Shown here in pieces: positions 1 through 8,461 of a DNA stretch of 39,193 bases (position 1 is the stretch's first letter; every line of letters starts with the position of its first letter). The DNA is from Bacillota bacterium (GTDB lineage: Bacteria > Bacillota > Clostridia > Christensenellales > Aristaeellaceae), in NCBI GenBank assembly GCA_023459275.1, contig JAEWVC010000011.1, forward strand, positions 1 to 39,193, read 5' to 3'. The notes beneath the pieces are model-generated. The model saw only the letters and a list, made by a program, of their open reading frames with translations, was not told the origin of the DNA and made no database searches. Made by a program: the position numbers and the translations under genes.

Positions 1-2
1 GC

Positions 3-1397
3 CCACCACCTTGTCCGCCGCCTTACCCACCGCCGCATCCGCATCCTTGCCCGCCCAACTGCGTATGCCCCACCGGCGCAACGGGACCCACCGGAGCCGC
101 GGGGCCGACGGGCGCAACAGGCAGGACCGGTGCAACAGGACCCACCGGCGCTACCGGGCCAACCGGACCTATCGGGCCAGCCGGACCTACCGGAGCCATA
201 GGGCCGACCGGACCTGCCGGACCTACAGGACCCACCGGCGCTGACGGGCCAACCGGTCCCACAGGACCCACCGGCGGAACAGGGCCAATTGGGCCCACAG
301 GCGGAACAGGCCCCACAGGGCCTACCGGCTCCGCAGGAGCCACGGGCCCCACAGGGCCTGCCGGGGCTACCGGACCTACCGGCCCCACAGGACCCACCGG
401 AATGATCGGTCCTACGGGCGCCGCCGGCCCCACGGGATCCACCGGACCCGTAGGACCTACCGGTGCCGCAGGTGCCGCCGGCGCAACAGGCGCGACAGGC
501 CCCGCCGGGCCTACCGGAGCCACAGGCGCCGCAGGTGCTAACGGTGCCACGGGCGCCACAGGTCCCACCGGGCCTGCCGGTGCCGCCGGCGCTGCGGGCG
601 CAACAGGTGCCACAGGGCCTACCGGAGCCACGGGCGCTGCAGGTGCTGCAGGTGCCACGGGTGCAACAGGCCCCACTGGGCCTACCGGAGCCGCAGGCGC
701 TGCCGGCGCAACGGGTGCCACAGGTCCCACCGGGCCTACCGGTGCCGCAGGCGCTGCCGGTGCCACGGGTGCAACAGGGCCTACCGGTGCGACAGGCGCT
801 ACGGGCGCCATAGGACCTACTGGGCCTACCGGCCCCACAGGTGCCACGGGTGCCACAGGCGCGACCGGCAGTACCGGCGCAACAGGGAACGGCGCCATTA
901 TCCCCTTCGCTTCCGGGACTCCTGCCGTTATGACCACAATCATCGGCGGGCTGGTGGGAACCACCACCTTGTTGGGATTTGGCAGTTCTGTAACAGGCGT
1001 CAGCGTCGGCGTGGGCATCATTGATACCACAACGATTTCCAATATGGCGTTCTCAATGCCCAGAGATGGTACCATCACCTCCCTGGCGGCCTATTTCAGC
1101 ACAACAGTCGCCCTTTCCCTGGTCGGCTCAACGGTCACGCTGACGGCGCAGCTTTATCAATCCACGACACCCGATAATCAATTTTCACCTGTCGTAGGCG
1201 CTGCGGTCGTACTTTCCCCGGCGCTTACCGGTGCTATTGGTATCGGCTCCATCTCCAGCGGCCTGACCACCGGCCTCAGTATAGCAGTTGCGGCCGGCAC
1301 GAGGCTCCTGCTGGTGTTTGAGGCGGATGTCACCGCAGGCATCGACATTGCCACCACCATCACGGGCTTTGCCAGCGCAGGCCTTACCATTGTATAG
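3..1397 (+). CDS. Collagen-like spore-surface glycoprotein (BclA/BclB type), 5' truncated by window edge
   Basis: Structural surface protein, probably an exosporium or outer spore-coat filament. The reading frame is open from the first complete codon, so the true start lies upstream. The visible 464 residues fall into three parts. Residues 1-23 are Pro- and Cys-rich with four cysteines. A collagen-like stretch of about 90 Gly-X-Y triplets follows (nucleotides 75-887), dominated by GPT, GAT and GAA. The last ~169 residues start at NGAIIPFASGTP and are hydrophobic, Gly/Thr/Ser-rich, with AAYFSTT and AQLYQSTTPDN motifs; I recall these from the BclB C-terminal domain of exosporium proteins, which forms trimeric heads. 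An ATG at 402 lies inside the repeat and is not the start, because the repeat continues upstream in frame. The many Thr residues are potential O-glycosylation sites. A strong terminator follows. The family assignment is firm; the spore location is inferred. Confidence 0.88.
   Translation, partial: PPPCPPPYPPPHPHPCPPNCVCPTGATGPTGAAGPTGATGRTGATGPTGATGPTGPIGPAGPTGAIGPTGPAGPTGPTGADGPTGPTGPTGGTGPIGPTGGTGPTGPTGSAGATGPTGPAGATGPTGPTGPTGMIGPTGAAGPTGSTGPVGPTGAAGAAGATGATGPAGPTGATGAAGANGATGATGPTGPAGAAGAAGATGATGPTGATGAAGAAGATGATGPTGPTGAAGAAGATGATGPTGPTGAAGAAGATGATGPTGATGATGAIGPTGPTGPTGATGATGATGSTGATGNGAIIPFASGTPAVMTTIIGGLVGTTTLLGFGSSVTGVSVGVGIIDTTTISNMAFSMPRDGTITSLAAYFSTTVALSLVGSTVTLTAQLYQSTTPDNQFSPVVGAAVVLSPALTGAIGIGSISSGLTTGLSIAVAAGTRLLLVFEADVTAGIDIATTITGFASAGLTIV
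75..887 (+). repeat. Tandem collagen-type repeat (Gly-X-Y coding)
   Basis: About 813 bases encode uninterrupted Gly-X-Y triplets. The DNA is built from near-identical 9- and 18-base units such as GGNCCNACNGGN and GGTGCCACGGGT. The low-complexity, GC-rich sequence keeps several other frames open on both strands, which creates long spurious ORFs. Such arrays change length by slippage, so copy number may differ between strains or assemblies. Confidence 0.9.
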
Positions 1398-1449
1398 ACC
1401 GGGCATCAGGATGGTATCCAGGCAAGCACGCTTCAAAAATATACGCACA

Positions 1450-1490
1450 AAAACACCGTCCCGCATCTTGTTTGTGCGGGACGGTGTTTT
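1450..1490. terminator. Bidirectional intrinsic terminator between collagen-like gene and galE
   Basis: A perfect 16-bp stem pairs AAAACACCGTCCCGCA (1450-1465) with 1475-1490 around a 9-nt loop. It has a T-run on the plus strand and, from the A-run of the left arm, one on the minus strand. It sits between two convergent genes and can end transcription from both sides. Confidence 0.9.
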
Positions 1491-1499
1491 TAGCGGCAT

Positions 1500-2516
1500 C
1501 TAGGCCGTATAGCCGTTGGGATTGTTCTTCTGCCAGCGCCAGGCATCCCGGCACATGTCCTCCAGCGTCTTTTCCGCCTTCCATCCAAGGAGCCTGAAAG
1601 CCTTTTCCGGGTCGGCATAGCACTCCGGCACATCTCCGGGCCGCCGCGGTGCGTATTCATAAGGAATAATCATGCCATTTACTTTCTGGAAGGCGTGCAA
1701 AAGCTCCAGCACGCTGTACCCGATCCCCGTCCCAAGGTTGATAGCCTCGGCCCCGGGATGGCTCTGGGCATATTCCATCGCCTTCACGTGGCCTCTGGCC
1801 AGATCAGACACATGGATGTAGTCCCGGATGCATGTGCCGTCCCGGGTGGGATAATCCGTGCCATAAACCTGCAGCCTTTTGAGCTTTCCTGACGCCACCT
1901 GGGTGATGACGGGCATCAGATTATTGGGAATGCCGCTGGGATCCTCACCAATCAGCCCGCTTTCGTGGGCACCCACGGGATTGAAGTAGCGCAGAAGGAT
2001 CACAGACAGCGTCTTATCGGCATACGCAGCATCCTTCAATATCTGCTCGATCATCAGCTTGGTCCAGCCGTAGGGGCTCGCGGCCGTTCCGGAAGGCATA
2101 TCTTCCCTCAGGGGCATCTTCTCCGCCGCGCCGTACACCGTGGCAGAGGAACTGAACACCAGGTTTTTTACACCAAACTCGCCCATGGTTTCCAAAAGAG
2201 TCAGCGTGGTATCAATATTGTTCCGATAATATTTCAAAGGGACCCCCACGGATTCACCTACTGCCTTCAGCCCGGCAAAGTGGATGACACCGTCGAAGCG
2301 GTGGCGGCCAAAGATGCCCCGCATCCCTATTTTATCGCACACATCCGCCTGATAGGCGGTGATTTCCTTCCCAGTGATCTCCCTTACCCGTTTCAGGGCT
2401 ATAGGGCTGCTGTTGGCATAATTGTCCACCACCACCGCCTCATGCCCCGACCTGATCAGCTCCACAATGGTGTGGGTGGCGATGTAACCCGCGCCGCCGG
2501 TCAGCAGAAACACCAT
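1500..2516 (-). CDS. galE: UDP-glucose 4-epimerase
   Basis: Interconverts UDP-glucose and UDP-galactose in the cytoplasm (Leloir pathway and supply of galactosyl donors). This is an extended SDR of 338 residues, the usual GalE length. It has the NAD-binding motif TGGAGYIATH at residues 6-15, the catalytic Ser in SSSATVYG (S124) and the YxxxK pair (Y149/K153, PYGWTK). An RYFNPVGAHESG segment is typical of GalE. The ATG at 2516 is chosen over an upstream in-frame codon because the GGGAGGA ribosome binding site just upstream (about 2524-2530) gives proper spacing; that site is encoded in the end of the upstream nucleotidyltransferase gene. The two genes form an operon that could feed UDP-sugars to surface polysaccharide or glycoprotein. 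The usual GalE GYIGSH is GYIATH here, a mild variation. Confidence 0.93.
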   Translation of the reverse strand: MVFLLTGGAGYIATHTIVELIRSGHEAVVVDNYANSSPIALKRVREITGKEITAYQADVCDKIGMRGIFGRHRFDGVIHFAGLKAVGESVGVPLKYYRNNIDTTLTLLETMGEFGVKNLVFSSSATVYGAAEKMPLREDMPSGTAASPYGWTKLMIEQILKDAAYADKTLSVILLRYFNPVGAHESGLIGEDPSGIPNNLMPVITQVASGKLKRLQVYGTDYPTRDGTCIRDYIHVSDLARGHVKAMEYAQSHPGAEAINLGTGIGYSVLELLHAFQKVNGMIIPYEYAPRRPGDVPECYADPEKAFRLLGWKAEKTLEDMCRDAWRWQKNNPNGYTA

Positions 2517-2529
2517 ATTCCGGTCCTCC

Positions 2530-3432
2530 CTACTCAAACAGTTTTTCAGGATAAGCCCCCGCGCCGTGCAGGGTATGAAGAGCCGCGGCTACCTTTGCCT
2601 TGTCCTCCTGATAGGTGACCCCAAACCAACTCGCCTCGGTGGACAGCACCTGAACCTTTAGCATGCCTTCGCGCATCATGGCATCCACCATTACCGGAAG
2701 GGGGTACTCCTTTTTCATTTCATCCGGCGCAAGTTCCGTTAAAAAATTCTCCAGGCTGGCTTCCCCAGCCTTCAATACCCAGGGGGAAAATCCCCAGAAA
2801 TTCATGGATACCAAGGCATCGGGGTCAAGCACCGCACCGTTTTCCGTATCCTGAATGGTACCGTCTTCGCAAAGGGCAATGCGGTAGGTTTCCCGGATGC
2901 CCTTGAGTCCTCCTAAAGGGTCCACCTCACACACACCCCTGGTGACATACCCGTTTTCGGACACGGTGTTTCGAAGCCTGTACCCTACCATCAGCGCATG
3001 CCCGTTGGGCGGCAGTACGCAAAGCGCGTCCCGCATGGCCGAAAAGGCGCTTTTCCCATAGTAGTCGTCCGCATTGATCACCGCGAAGGGCTCGTGAACC
3101 GCTGCCTTGGCGCAGGTCACCGCATGGACCGTGCCATAGGGTTTTGTACGGCCCTCCGGGGGAACAAATCCGCCGGGAAGGGAATCATATTCTTGAAAGG
3201 CATAGGCTACCTCCGCCTTTTTAGCGATCCGGTCGCCCACCCGCTTACGGAAAATGTCCGCGGTATCTCTTCTTATCACAAAAATGATCTTGTCAAAACC
3301 GGCCTCCAACGCATCATGGATGGAATATTCCATCAGGATCTCCCCGTTGGGGCCCATCTGGTCCATCTGTTTATTGCCCCCGTACCGGGCGCCCAAGCCG
3401 GCCGCCATCACGAGCAGAGATGTACGCAACAC
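2530..3432 (-). CDS. Sugar-phosphate nucleotidyltransferase family protein (UTP-glucose-1-phosphate uridylyltransferase-like)
   Basis: A probable NDP-sugar pyrophosphorylase of 300 residues with an NTP-transferase fold. The N-terminal nucleotide-binding loop reads VMAAGLGARYGGNKQ (about residues 8-22), a variant of the GxGxRx(n)K signature. FAVINADDYYGKSAF (about 116-130) supplies the metal-binding Asp, and a YRLRNTVSENGYVTRGV segment follows. It is not a canonical GalU. Because it is transcribed just ahead of galE, UDP-hexose synthesis is the simplest inference, but substrate and nucleotide are not proven. The start is a GTG at 3432 with a GGGGGGA ribosome binding site about 6-7 nt upstream; a TTG at 3429 is possible. 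The gene ends 13 nt before galE begins. Confidence 0.75.
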   Translation of the reverse strand: MLRTSLLVMAAGLGARYGGNKQMDQMGPNGEILMEYSIHDALEAGFDKIIFVIRRDTADIFRKRVGDRIAKKAEVAYAFQEYDSLPGGFVPPEGRTKPYGTVHAVTCAKAAVHEPFAVINADDYYGKSAFSAMRDALCVLPPNGHALMVGYRLRNTVSENGYVTRGVCEVDPLGGLKGIRETYRIALCEDGTIQDTENGAVLDPDALVSMNFWGFSPWVLKAGEASLENFLTELAPDEMKKEYPLPVMVDAMMREGMLKVQVLSTEASWFGVTYQEDKAKVAAALHTLHGAGAYPEKLFE

Positions 3433-3524
3433 AGCATTCCCCCCTTACGCACCTTTCTCCATTCTGCGCAGAACAAGAAAATCCTCCCTGGTTTTGCAGT
3501 CCTGCCTAACTTCTACCCCTTAGG

Positions 3525-3552
3525 AGTATATGCGAAAATCCTCATTTGCTAA
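3525..3552 (-). promoter_or_regulatory. Possible sigma-A promoter for nucleotidyltransferase-galE operon
   Basis: On the minus strand TTAGCA (3552-3547) and TATACT (3530-3525) are separated by 16 bp, about 95 bp upstream of the GTG start. The -10 is good and the -35 is weak. Confidence 0.35.
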
Positions 3553-3635
3553 TTAATTAACATATTTTCCTGCAAAATCAAGGAAATTCATATAAATATT
3601 ACTCTTGGAAAACCCATAAAAATATGTTCTATCGC

Positions 3636-3665
3636 TTGCAGTTAACAAGAAGTGCATGCTATAAT
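3636..3665 (+). promoter_or_regulatory. Sigma-A promoter with extended -10 for the peptide ABC importer
   Basis: TTGCAG (3636-3641), an 18-bp spacer and a perfect TATAAT (3660-3665) preceded by TG at 3657-3658, i.e. an extended -10. It lies in AT-rich DNA about 57 bp upstream of the binding-protein start. Confidence 0.75.
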
Positions 3666-3721
3666 ACTTTTATGCTAGACAGGCTATATGTCTAGGAAAG
3701 ATGAAAAGGAGGAGTCTCACT

Positions 3722-5329
3722 TTGAAAAAGTTGTTGTCCCTGCTGGCCGTTTTTACCTTGCTGGCGATGCTCGCCGTGCCTGCCATGGCGGATAAGGCAA
3801 GCAACTCGGTCATCTACAACATCGGCACGGAACCTCCCCAGATGTACTCCATTAAATCCACTGACACCACTTCTTTCCAGCTTTTCCGTCACCTGCTCAT
3901 CGGTCTTCTGACCCTTGACCAGAATGACCAGCCTATCCCTGGCGTAGCCAAGGAATACGAAGTTTCCCCGGACGGCCTGACCTACACCTTCCATCTGCGT
4001 TCCGACGCGTTGTGGCAGGATGGCGTGCAGGTTACCGCCAAGGATTTTGAGTATGCATGGACGCAGCTGCTCAATCCCGACCTGGCTTGCCAGTATGCGG
4101 AAATGGCTTTCTGCATCAAGAACGCCAAGCCCTACTACGAGAAAACTGCCACCCGTGAAGAACTGGGCATCAAGGTTGTGGATGACATGACCCTTGAAGT
4201 AACGCTGGAATATCCCCTTGCCTACTTCCCCAGCCTGATGGCCTTTGGTGTGTTCATGCCCCTTAGGCAGGATGTGTGCGAGCAGTTTGGCGACGCGTAC
4301 GCCACCGATGCCGACAAGTTCATCGGCAACGGCCCGTACAGCATGGAATCCTGGCAGCATGAGAATGAAATCGTGATGGTCAAGTCCGAGACCTTCTTTG
4401 ACAAGGACAACATCAAGATCGGCAAGCTCGTCGCCAGAATGGTCAGCGACAACAACACCGCCTACAACATGTTTGACGCGGGCGAGATGGAAATGATCGG
4501 TCTGAACGGCACCACGCTGCTTCTTGCCAACGGTGCTGGCTATACGCCCAAGCAGTATTCAGACGGCGCCACCTTCTACCTTGAGTTCAACTGCAAGGAT
4601 CCCATCACATCCAACGTGAATATCCGCAAGGCCTTGGGTATGGCCATCAACCGCGAAAGCTTTGTAAAGAACATCCTGCGCAACAACTCCCTGCCCGCAT
4701 TGTCTTACACCACGCCCGAAATCAAAGGCTTTGGCGGCGAGAAGCCCTTCGGTGATTTTGTAACCGTCACCTACAAGGATGCCGACATTGACCAGGCCAA
4801 GATGTACTGGGAGACTGGCCTCACCGAACTTGGCCTGACCGCCGAGGAAGCCGCCTCCAAGATCACGCTGATCGCCGATGATACCGATACCGCCAAGGAA
4901 ATCGCTTCCGCGTACCAGGAATACTGGCGCACCGCCTTCGGCGTGGAGATCGTCGTAGAGAACATGCCCTTCAAGAGCCGCCTGCAGCGGACCACCGACC
5001 GTCAGTTCTCCATTGTGTCTGCCGGCTGGGGTCCTGACTACAACGACCCCATGACCTTCCTGGCCATCATGACCACCGGCAACGGCAACAACACCGGCGA
5101 CTGGTCCAACGCCCAGTACGACGAGCTGCTGGCCAAGGCCAATGTGGAAACCGATCTGCAGGCCCGCATGGAGCTCATGTACCAGGCCGAAAACATTCTG
5201 CTTGAGGAAATGCCCATCGCTCCCGTATACTTCCGTAACCGTGACTACCTGACGGCGGATGGCCTTGAGGGCGTACATCGTAGCGCCTTCCAGGACTATT
5301 GCTTCAACTGGGCCTACTGGGCGGAGTAA
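3722..5329 (+). CDS. Peptide ABC transporter substrate-binding protein (OppA/DppA family)
   Basis: Extracytoplasmic binding component of a peptide importer (family 5 binding protein, 535 residues). The signal peptide MKKLLSLLAVFTLLAMLAVPAMA is followed by D, an ordinary signal peptidase I site (AMA); no lipobox cysteine is present. Typical family-5 features include GTEPPQMYSI near the N-terminus, the DGLTYTFHLRSDALWQDGVQVTAKDFEYAW block, IRKALGMAINRE and SAGWGPDYNDPMTFL. The start is a TTG at 3722: the in-frame ATG at 3701 overlaps the ribosome binding site AAAGGAGG (3705-3712) and would disrupt the signal peptide, while TTG sits 9 nt after that site. First gene of an opp-type operon; a stem-loop separates it from the permease genes, probably favouring high binding-protein output. 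Peptide specificity is inferred from the family. Confidence 0.92.
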   Translation: MKKLLSLLAVFTLLAMLAVPAMADKASNSVIYNIGTEPPQMYSIKSTDTTSFQLFRHLLIGLLTLDQNDQPIPGVAKEYEVSPDGLTYTFHLRSDALWQDGVQVTAKDFEYAWTQLLNPDLACQYAEMAFCIKNAKPYYEKTATREELGIKVVDDMTLEVTLEYPLAYFPSLMAFGVFMPLRQDVCEQFGDAYATDADKFIGNGPYSMESWQHENEIVMVKSETFFDKDNIKIGKLVARMVSDNNTAYNMFDAGEMEMIGLNGTTLLLANGAGYTPKQYSDGATFYLEFNCKDPITSNVNIRKALGMAINRESFVKNILRNNSLPALSYTTPEIKGFGGEKPFGDFVTVTYKDADIDQAKMYWETGLTELGLTAEEAASKITLIADDTDTAKEIASAYQEYWRTAFGVEIVVENMPFKSRLQRTTDRQFSIVSAGWGPDYNDPMTFLAIMTTGNGNNTGDWSNAQYDELLAKANVETDLQARMELMYQAENILLEEMPIAPVYFRNRDYLTADGLEGVHRSAFQDYCFNWAYWAE

Positions 5330-5359
5330 TACAAAGGCGTACTTTCCATAGCGCAAAAC

Positions 5360-5392
5360 GAGGAAGGCTATAGCCTCGCTATAGCCTTCCTC
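5360..5392 (+). promoter_or_regulatory. Intercistronic stem-loop between binding protein and permease genes
   Basis: A perfect 14-bp stem (5360-5373 with 5379-5392; GAGGAAGGCTATAG and its complement) with a 5-nt loop CCTCG. No T-tract follows. It is more likely a 3'-end stabiliser or a weak attenuator that lowers permease expression than a full terminator. Confidence 0.7.
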
Positions 5393-5484
5393 CCGTATGT
5401 TGGTTGGTACCGTCCGAAAATTCCGGCAGGGCATTGCCCTGCTAGTCCTTGAAACGGCGCAAAGGCCTTAGGAGGTAGATCTTT

Positions 5485-6450
5485 TTGAAGATCGCACGGT
5501 ATATCGGAAAGCGGCTGTTTTATGCAACGATCACGCTGTTTGTACTGGTATTGATTACATTTTTCTTGATGCAGATCATGCCCGGCGACCCTTTTATTGG
5601 CCCCAAGGCCCGTGCGCCGCAGGTCATGGCTGCTATCCGCGCCAAATATGGGCTGGATAAACCTGTCTGGCAGCAGTTCCTGATATACTTCGGCAATCTT
5701 CTGCACGGCGATTTGGGCGAATCCATGTATTACACCGGACGCAATGTCACCGACATCATTCTGGAGGCATTCCCCTATTCTTTTGAGCTTGGCCTGCGTG
5801 CGCTGATCTTTGGCATTATTGGGGGCATCCTTCTGGGCGTCACCGCCGGGATCTACCGTGGGACAAAGCGTGATACCGCAACCATGATTATCGCCATCAT
5901 CGGCATATCGGTTCCAAGTTTCATCATTGGATATCTGCTACAATTCGGCATCAGTATTGAGCTTTCGTCGCTGCTGAGGAGCTGGTTCAATCTGCCCAGA
6001 AAATGGTCGCTTCTCCCGGTAGCCGGCTGGACATCGGAATTGCACAAGATCATCCCCGCTTTTGCGCTGGGGCTTGGTTCCCTGGCCACTATATCCCGCT
6101 TGATGCGCACCAGTATTCTGGATGTAACCAATCAGGATTACATTTTTACAGCAAAGGCAAAAGGGCTGTCACCCCGCCAGGTTATCTTCAGGCATACGCT
6201 CCGCAACGCAATCCTCCCTGTTGTAACAGTGCTAGGTCCCATGGCTGCCGCAATACTCACCGGCACGTTCGTGGTTGAAAATATATTTGCCATCCCTGGG
6301 CTTGGCAAGTTTTTTGTGATATCGGTTCAGAACCAAGATTATACCATGATTACTGGAACAACCATCTTTTACGGCGGCTTTCTGGTGATTGCCACCATGA
6401 TCGTTGATATCGTATATGGCCTGGTGGATCCACGTATCCGTATCAGCTAG
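5485..6450 (+). CDS. Peptide ABC transporter permease (OppB/DppB family)
   Basis: Inner permease subunit of the peptide importer, 321 residues with about six membrane segments. The N-terminus (KRLFYATITLFVLVLITFFLMQIMPGDPF) is the standard OppB/DppB opening, and the EAA-type loop is AKAKGLSPRQVIFRHTLRNAILP, contacting the ATPases. The start is TTG at 5485, 9 nt after AGGAGG (5470-5475). The gene lies 155 nt after the binding-protein gene and 11 nt before the second permease. Length and topology match the family. Confidence 0.93.
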   Translation: MKIARYIGKRLFYATITLFVLVLITFFLMQIMPGDPFIGPKARAPQVMAAIRAKYGLDKPVWQQFLIYFGNLLHGDLGESMYYTGRNVTDIILEAFPYSFELGLRALIFGIIGGILLGVTAGIYRGTKRDTATMIIAIIGISVPSFIIGYLLQFGISIELSSLLRSWFNLPRKWSLLPVAGWTSELHKIIPAFALGLGSLATISRLMRTSILDVTNQDYIFTAKAKGLSPRQVIFRHTLRNAILPVVTVLGPMAAAILTGTFVVENIFAIPGLGKFFVISVQNQDYTMITGTTIFYGGFLVIATMIVDIVYGLVDPRIRIS

Positions 6451-6461
6451 GAGGAAATCGC

Positions 6462-7430
6462 ATGTCACAGATCGAGCACATTGATGCGGCCCAGTTTGAG
6501 CCGGTCGGCACGGATATCCATGCCAGCGAAGAACTTGCCAGGCCGTCGCTGAGCTACCTGCAGGATGCATGGAGAAGGCTGAAAAAAAACAAGGTCGCAT
6601 TGTTCAGTTTGTTCTATATCGTGTTCATCGTCCTTGGCTCCATCATTTTCCCAATGATCTCTGGCTATACCATGAGTGAGCAGCACCAGGATCATGGCCT
6701 GATGCCCATTGGATATGTTCACACAGTCACGGATGCGAACGGCGTGACGACAAGCCATACCCATCTGTGGGGTACGGATATGTATGGCCGTGACGTGTTC
6801 ACCAGGGTTTGGTTCGGCGCCCGGATTTCCATGACCATAGGCATCGCAGCGGCGTTGATCAACCTGCTTATCGGCGCGCTGTACGGGGGCATTTCGGGCT
6901 ACTTCGGCGGCCGGCTGGACAACCTGATGATGCGTTTCCTGGAAATTATCATGGGTGTGCCGTATATGATCATCGTCATTCTGCTGCTGGTCGTAATGGC
7001 ACCGGGAATCGGCACCATCATCATCGCTTATGCCGCCACAGGCTGGACGGGTATGGCAAGGCTTGTCCGCGGCCAGGTTTTGCAATTGAAGGAACAGGAG
7101 TACATTCTCTCGGCCCGGGTATTGGGCGGAAGTTCCTGGCGGATCATCTTCCGCCATCTGCTGCCCAACTGCCTGAGCGTGATCCTGGTTCAGCTCACAT
7201 TATCCATTCCCGGTGCCATATTCACCGAGGCTTTCCTTTCCTATATCGGCCTTGGTGTTCGCATTCCGCTGGCATCCTGGGGAACGCTGTGCAACGAGGG
7301 CGCCAACTATTTCCGCATCGCGCCGCACCTGCTTTTCCTGCCGGCCCTGTTCATCTGCCTTACCATGCTGTCCTTCAATCTGTTGGGTGACGCACTGCGT
7401 GATGTGCTGGATCCCCGCCTGAGAAAGTAG
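6462..7430 (+). CDS. Peptide ABC transporter permease (OppC/DppC family)
   Basis: Second permease subunit, 322 residues. A cytoplasmic N-terminal stretch of about 45 residues precedes the first membrane segment (VALFSLFYIVFIVLGSIIF), as is usual for OppC. The HLWGTDMYGRDVFTRVWFGARISM motif and the EAA loop ARVLGGSSWRIIFRHLLPN are diagnostic. The ribosome binding site AGGAGGA overlaps the stop codon of the preceding permease, and the start is ATG at 6462. It heterodimerises with the OppB-like subunit in the membrane. Confidence 0.93.
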   Translation: MSQIEHIDAAQFEPVGTDIHASEELARPSLSYLQDAWRRLKKNKVALFSLFYIVFIVLGSIIFPMISGYTMSEQHQDHGLMPIGYVHTVTDANGVTTSHTHLWGTDMYGRDVFTRVWFGARISMTIGIAAALINLLIGALYGGISGYFGGRLDNLMMRFLEIIMGVPYMIIVILLLVVMAPGIGTIIIAYAATGWTGMARLVRGQVLQLKEQEYILSARVLGGSSWRIIFRHLLPNCLSVILVQLTLSIPGAIFTEAFLSYIGLGVRIPLASWGTLCNEGANYFRIAPHLLFLPALFICLTMLSFNLLGDALRDVLDPRLRK

Positions 7431-7438
7431 GTATCACG

Positions 7439-8461
7439 ATGGATCAAACTCCACTTTTGCAGGTCAAAGATCTCAAGGTATCTTTTCTTACATATGCCGG
7501 GGAAGTACAGGCTGTACGGGGTGCCAGCTTTCATGTGGACGCGGGTGAAGCCATCGCTATCGTTGGCGAATCCGGCTGCGGAAAGAGCGTTACCGCCAAG
7601 GCCATCATGCAGCTTAACCCCTCGCCCCCTGCTGTGATCCGGGGCGGCAGCGTTGTGCTGGACGGAATTGATATTCTTTCCCAGACGGACAAACAGATGC
7701 AGGATGTCCGCGGCCGCCTGGTAAGCATGATCTTTCAGGACCCCATGACCTCCCTGAACCCCACCATGCTGATCGGAAAGCAGTTGACGGAAGGGATCAT
7801 CAAGCATCAGAAGCTGAGCAAGGCAGCCGCCCGTGAAAAGGCGCTGGAGCTTTTGCAGATCGTGCAGGTTCCTGATCCTCAGCGGCGCATCAAGCAGTAT
7901 CCTTTTGAGTTTTCAGGCGGTATGCGCCAGCGCGTCATGATTGCCATGGCGCTTTCCTGCAACCCCAAGCTGCTTATTGCGGATGAGCCCACCACCGCCC
8001 TGGATGTCACCATTCAGGCGCAGATTGTGGACCTGATGAAGAGCATCCGCGAGAAAATTGGCACAGCCGTCATACTGATCACCCATGATCTGGGGGTGGT
8101 GGCTTCCCTGGCCAAGCGCATCGTGGTGATGTATGCCGGGCGCGTTGTGGAAAGCGGCACTTCTGACGACATTTTTTATCATCCCAAGCATCCCTACACC
8201 TGGGGACTTTTGGAGTGTATACCGCGCCTTGACCAGCCCCGTTCCCGCGTGCTGTCCCCCATTCTGGGAACGCCTCCGGATCTGATTGCTCCGCCCAAGG
8301 GCTGTGCCTTTGCCGACAGGTGCAAGTACTGCATGCGGATCTGCCATGACCGCCAACCGGAAACACTTCCGGTGGATGGGCAGCATGAGGCCGCCTGTTG
8401 GCTGATGCATCCGGAAGCGCCCAAAGTAGCAAACCAGGCAAAGGGGGAGATCGCAGGATGA
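7439..8461 (+). CDS. Peptide ABC transporter ATP-binding protein (OppD/DppD family)
   Basis: Cytoplasmic ATPase that powers peptide import, 340 residues. Walker A is GESGCGKS (43-50), the signature FSGGMRQR (158-165), Walker B LLIADEP (178-184) and the H-loop His is 216. The C-terminal oligopeptide-transporter extension carries cysteines at 289, 295, 298 and 302, a cluster seen in this subfamily. It starts at ATG 7439, 8 nt after the OppC stop, with only a weak ribosome binding site, and overlaps the next gene by ATGA. All ATPase motifs are intact. Confidence 0.93.
   Translation: MDQTPLLQVKDLKVSFLTYAGEVQAVRGASFHVDAGEAIAIVGESGCGKSVTAKAIMQLNPSPPAVIRGGSVVLDGIDILSQTDKQMQDVRGRLVSMIFQDPMTSLNPTMLIGKQLTEGIIKHQKLSKAAAREKALELLQIVQVPDPQRRIKQYPFEFSGGMRQRVMIAMALSCNPKLLIADEPTTALDVTIQAQIVDLMKSIREKIGTAVILITHDLGVVASLAKRIVVMYAGRVVESGTSDDIFYHPKHPYTWGLLECIPRLDQPRSRVLSPILGTPPDLIAPPKGCAFADRCKYCMRICHDRQPETLPVDGQHEAACWLMHPEAPKVANQAKGEIAG

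Noticed and set aside
23..1078. 351-codon Pro/Val/Ala-rich ORF on the minus strand
   Set aside because: It is the mirror of the Gly-X-Y repeat; low-complexity GC-rich repeats keep all frames open. The plus-strand frame has a recognisable C-terminal domain and terminator.
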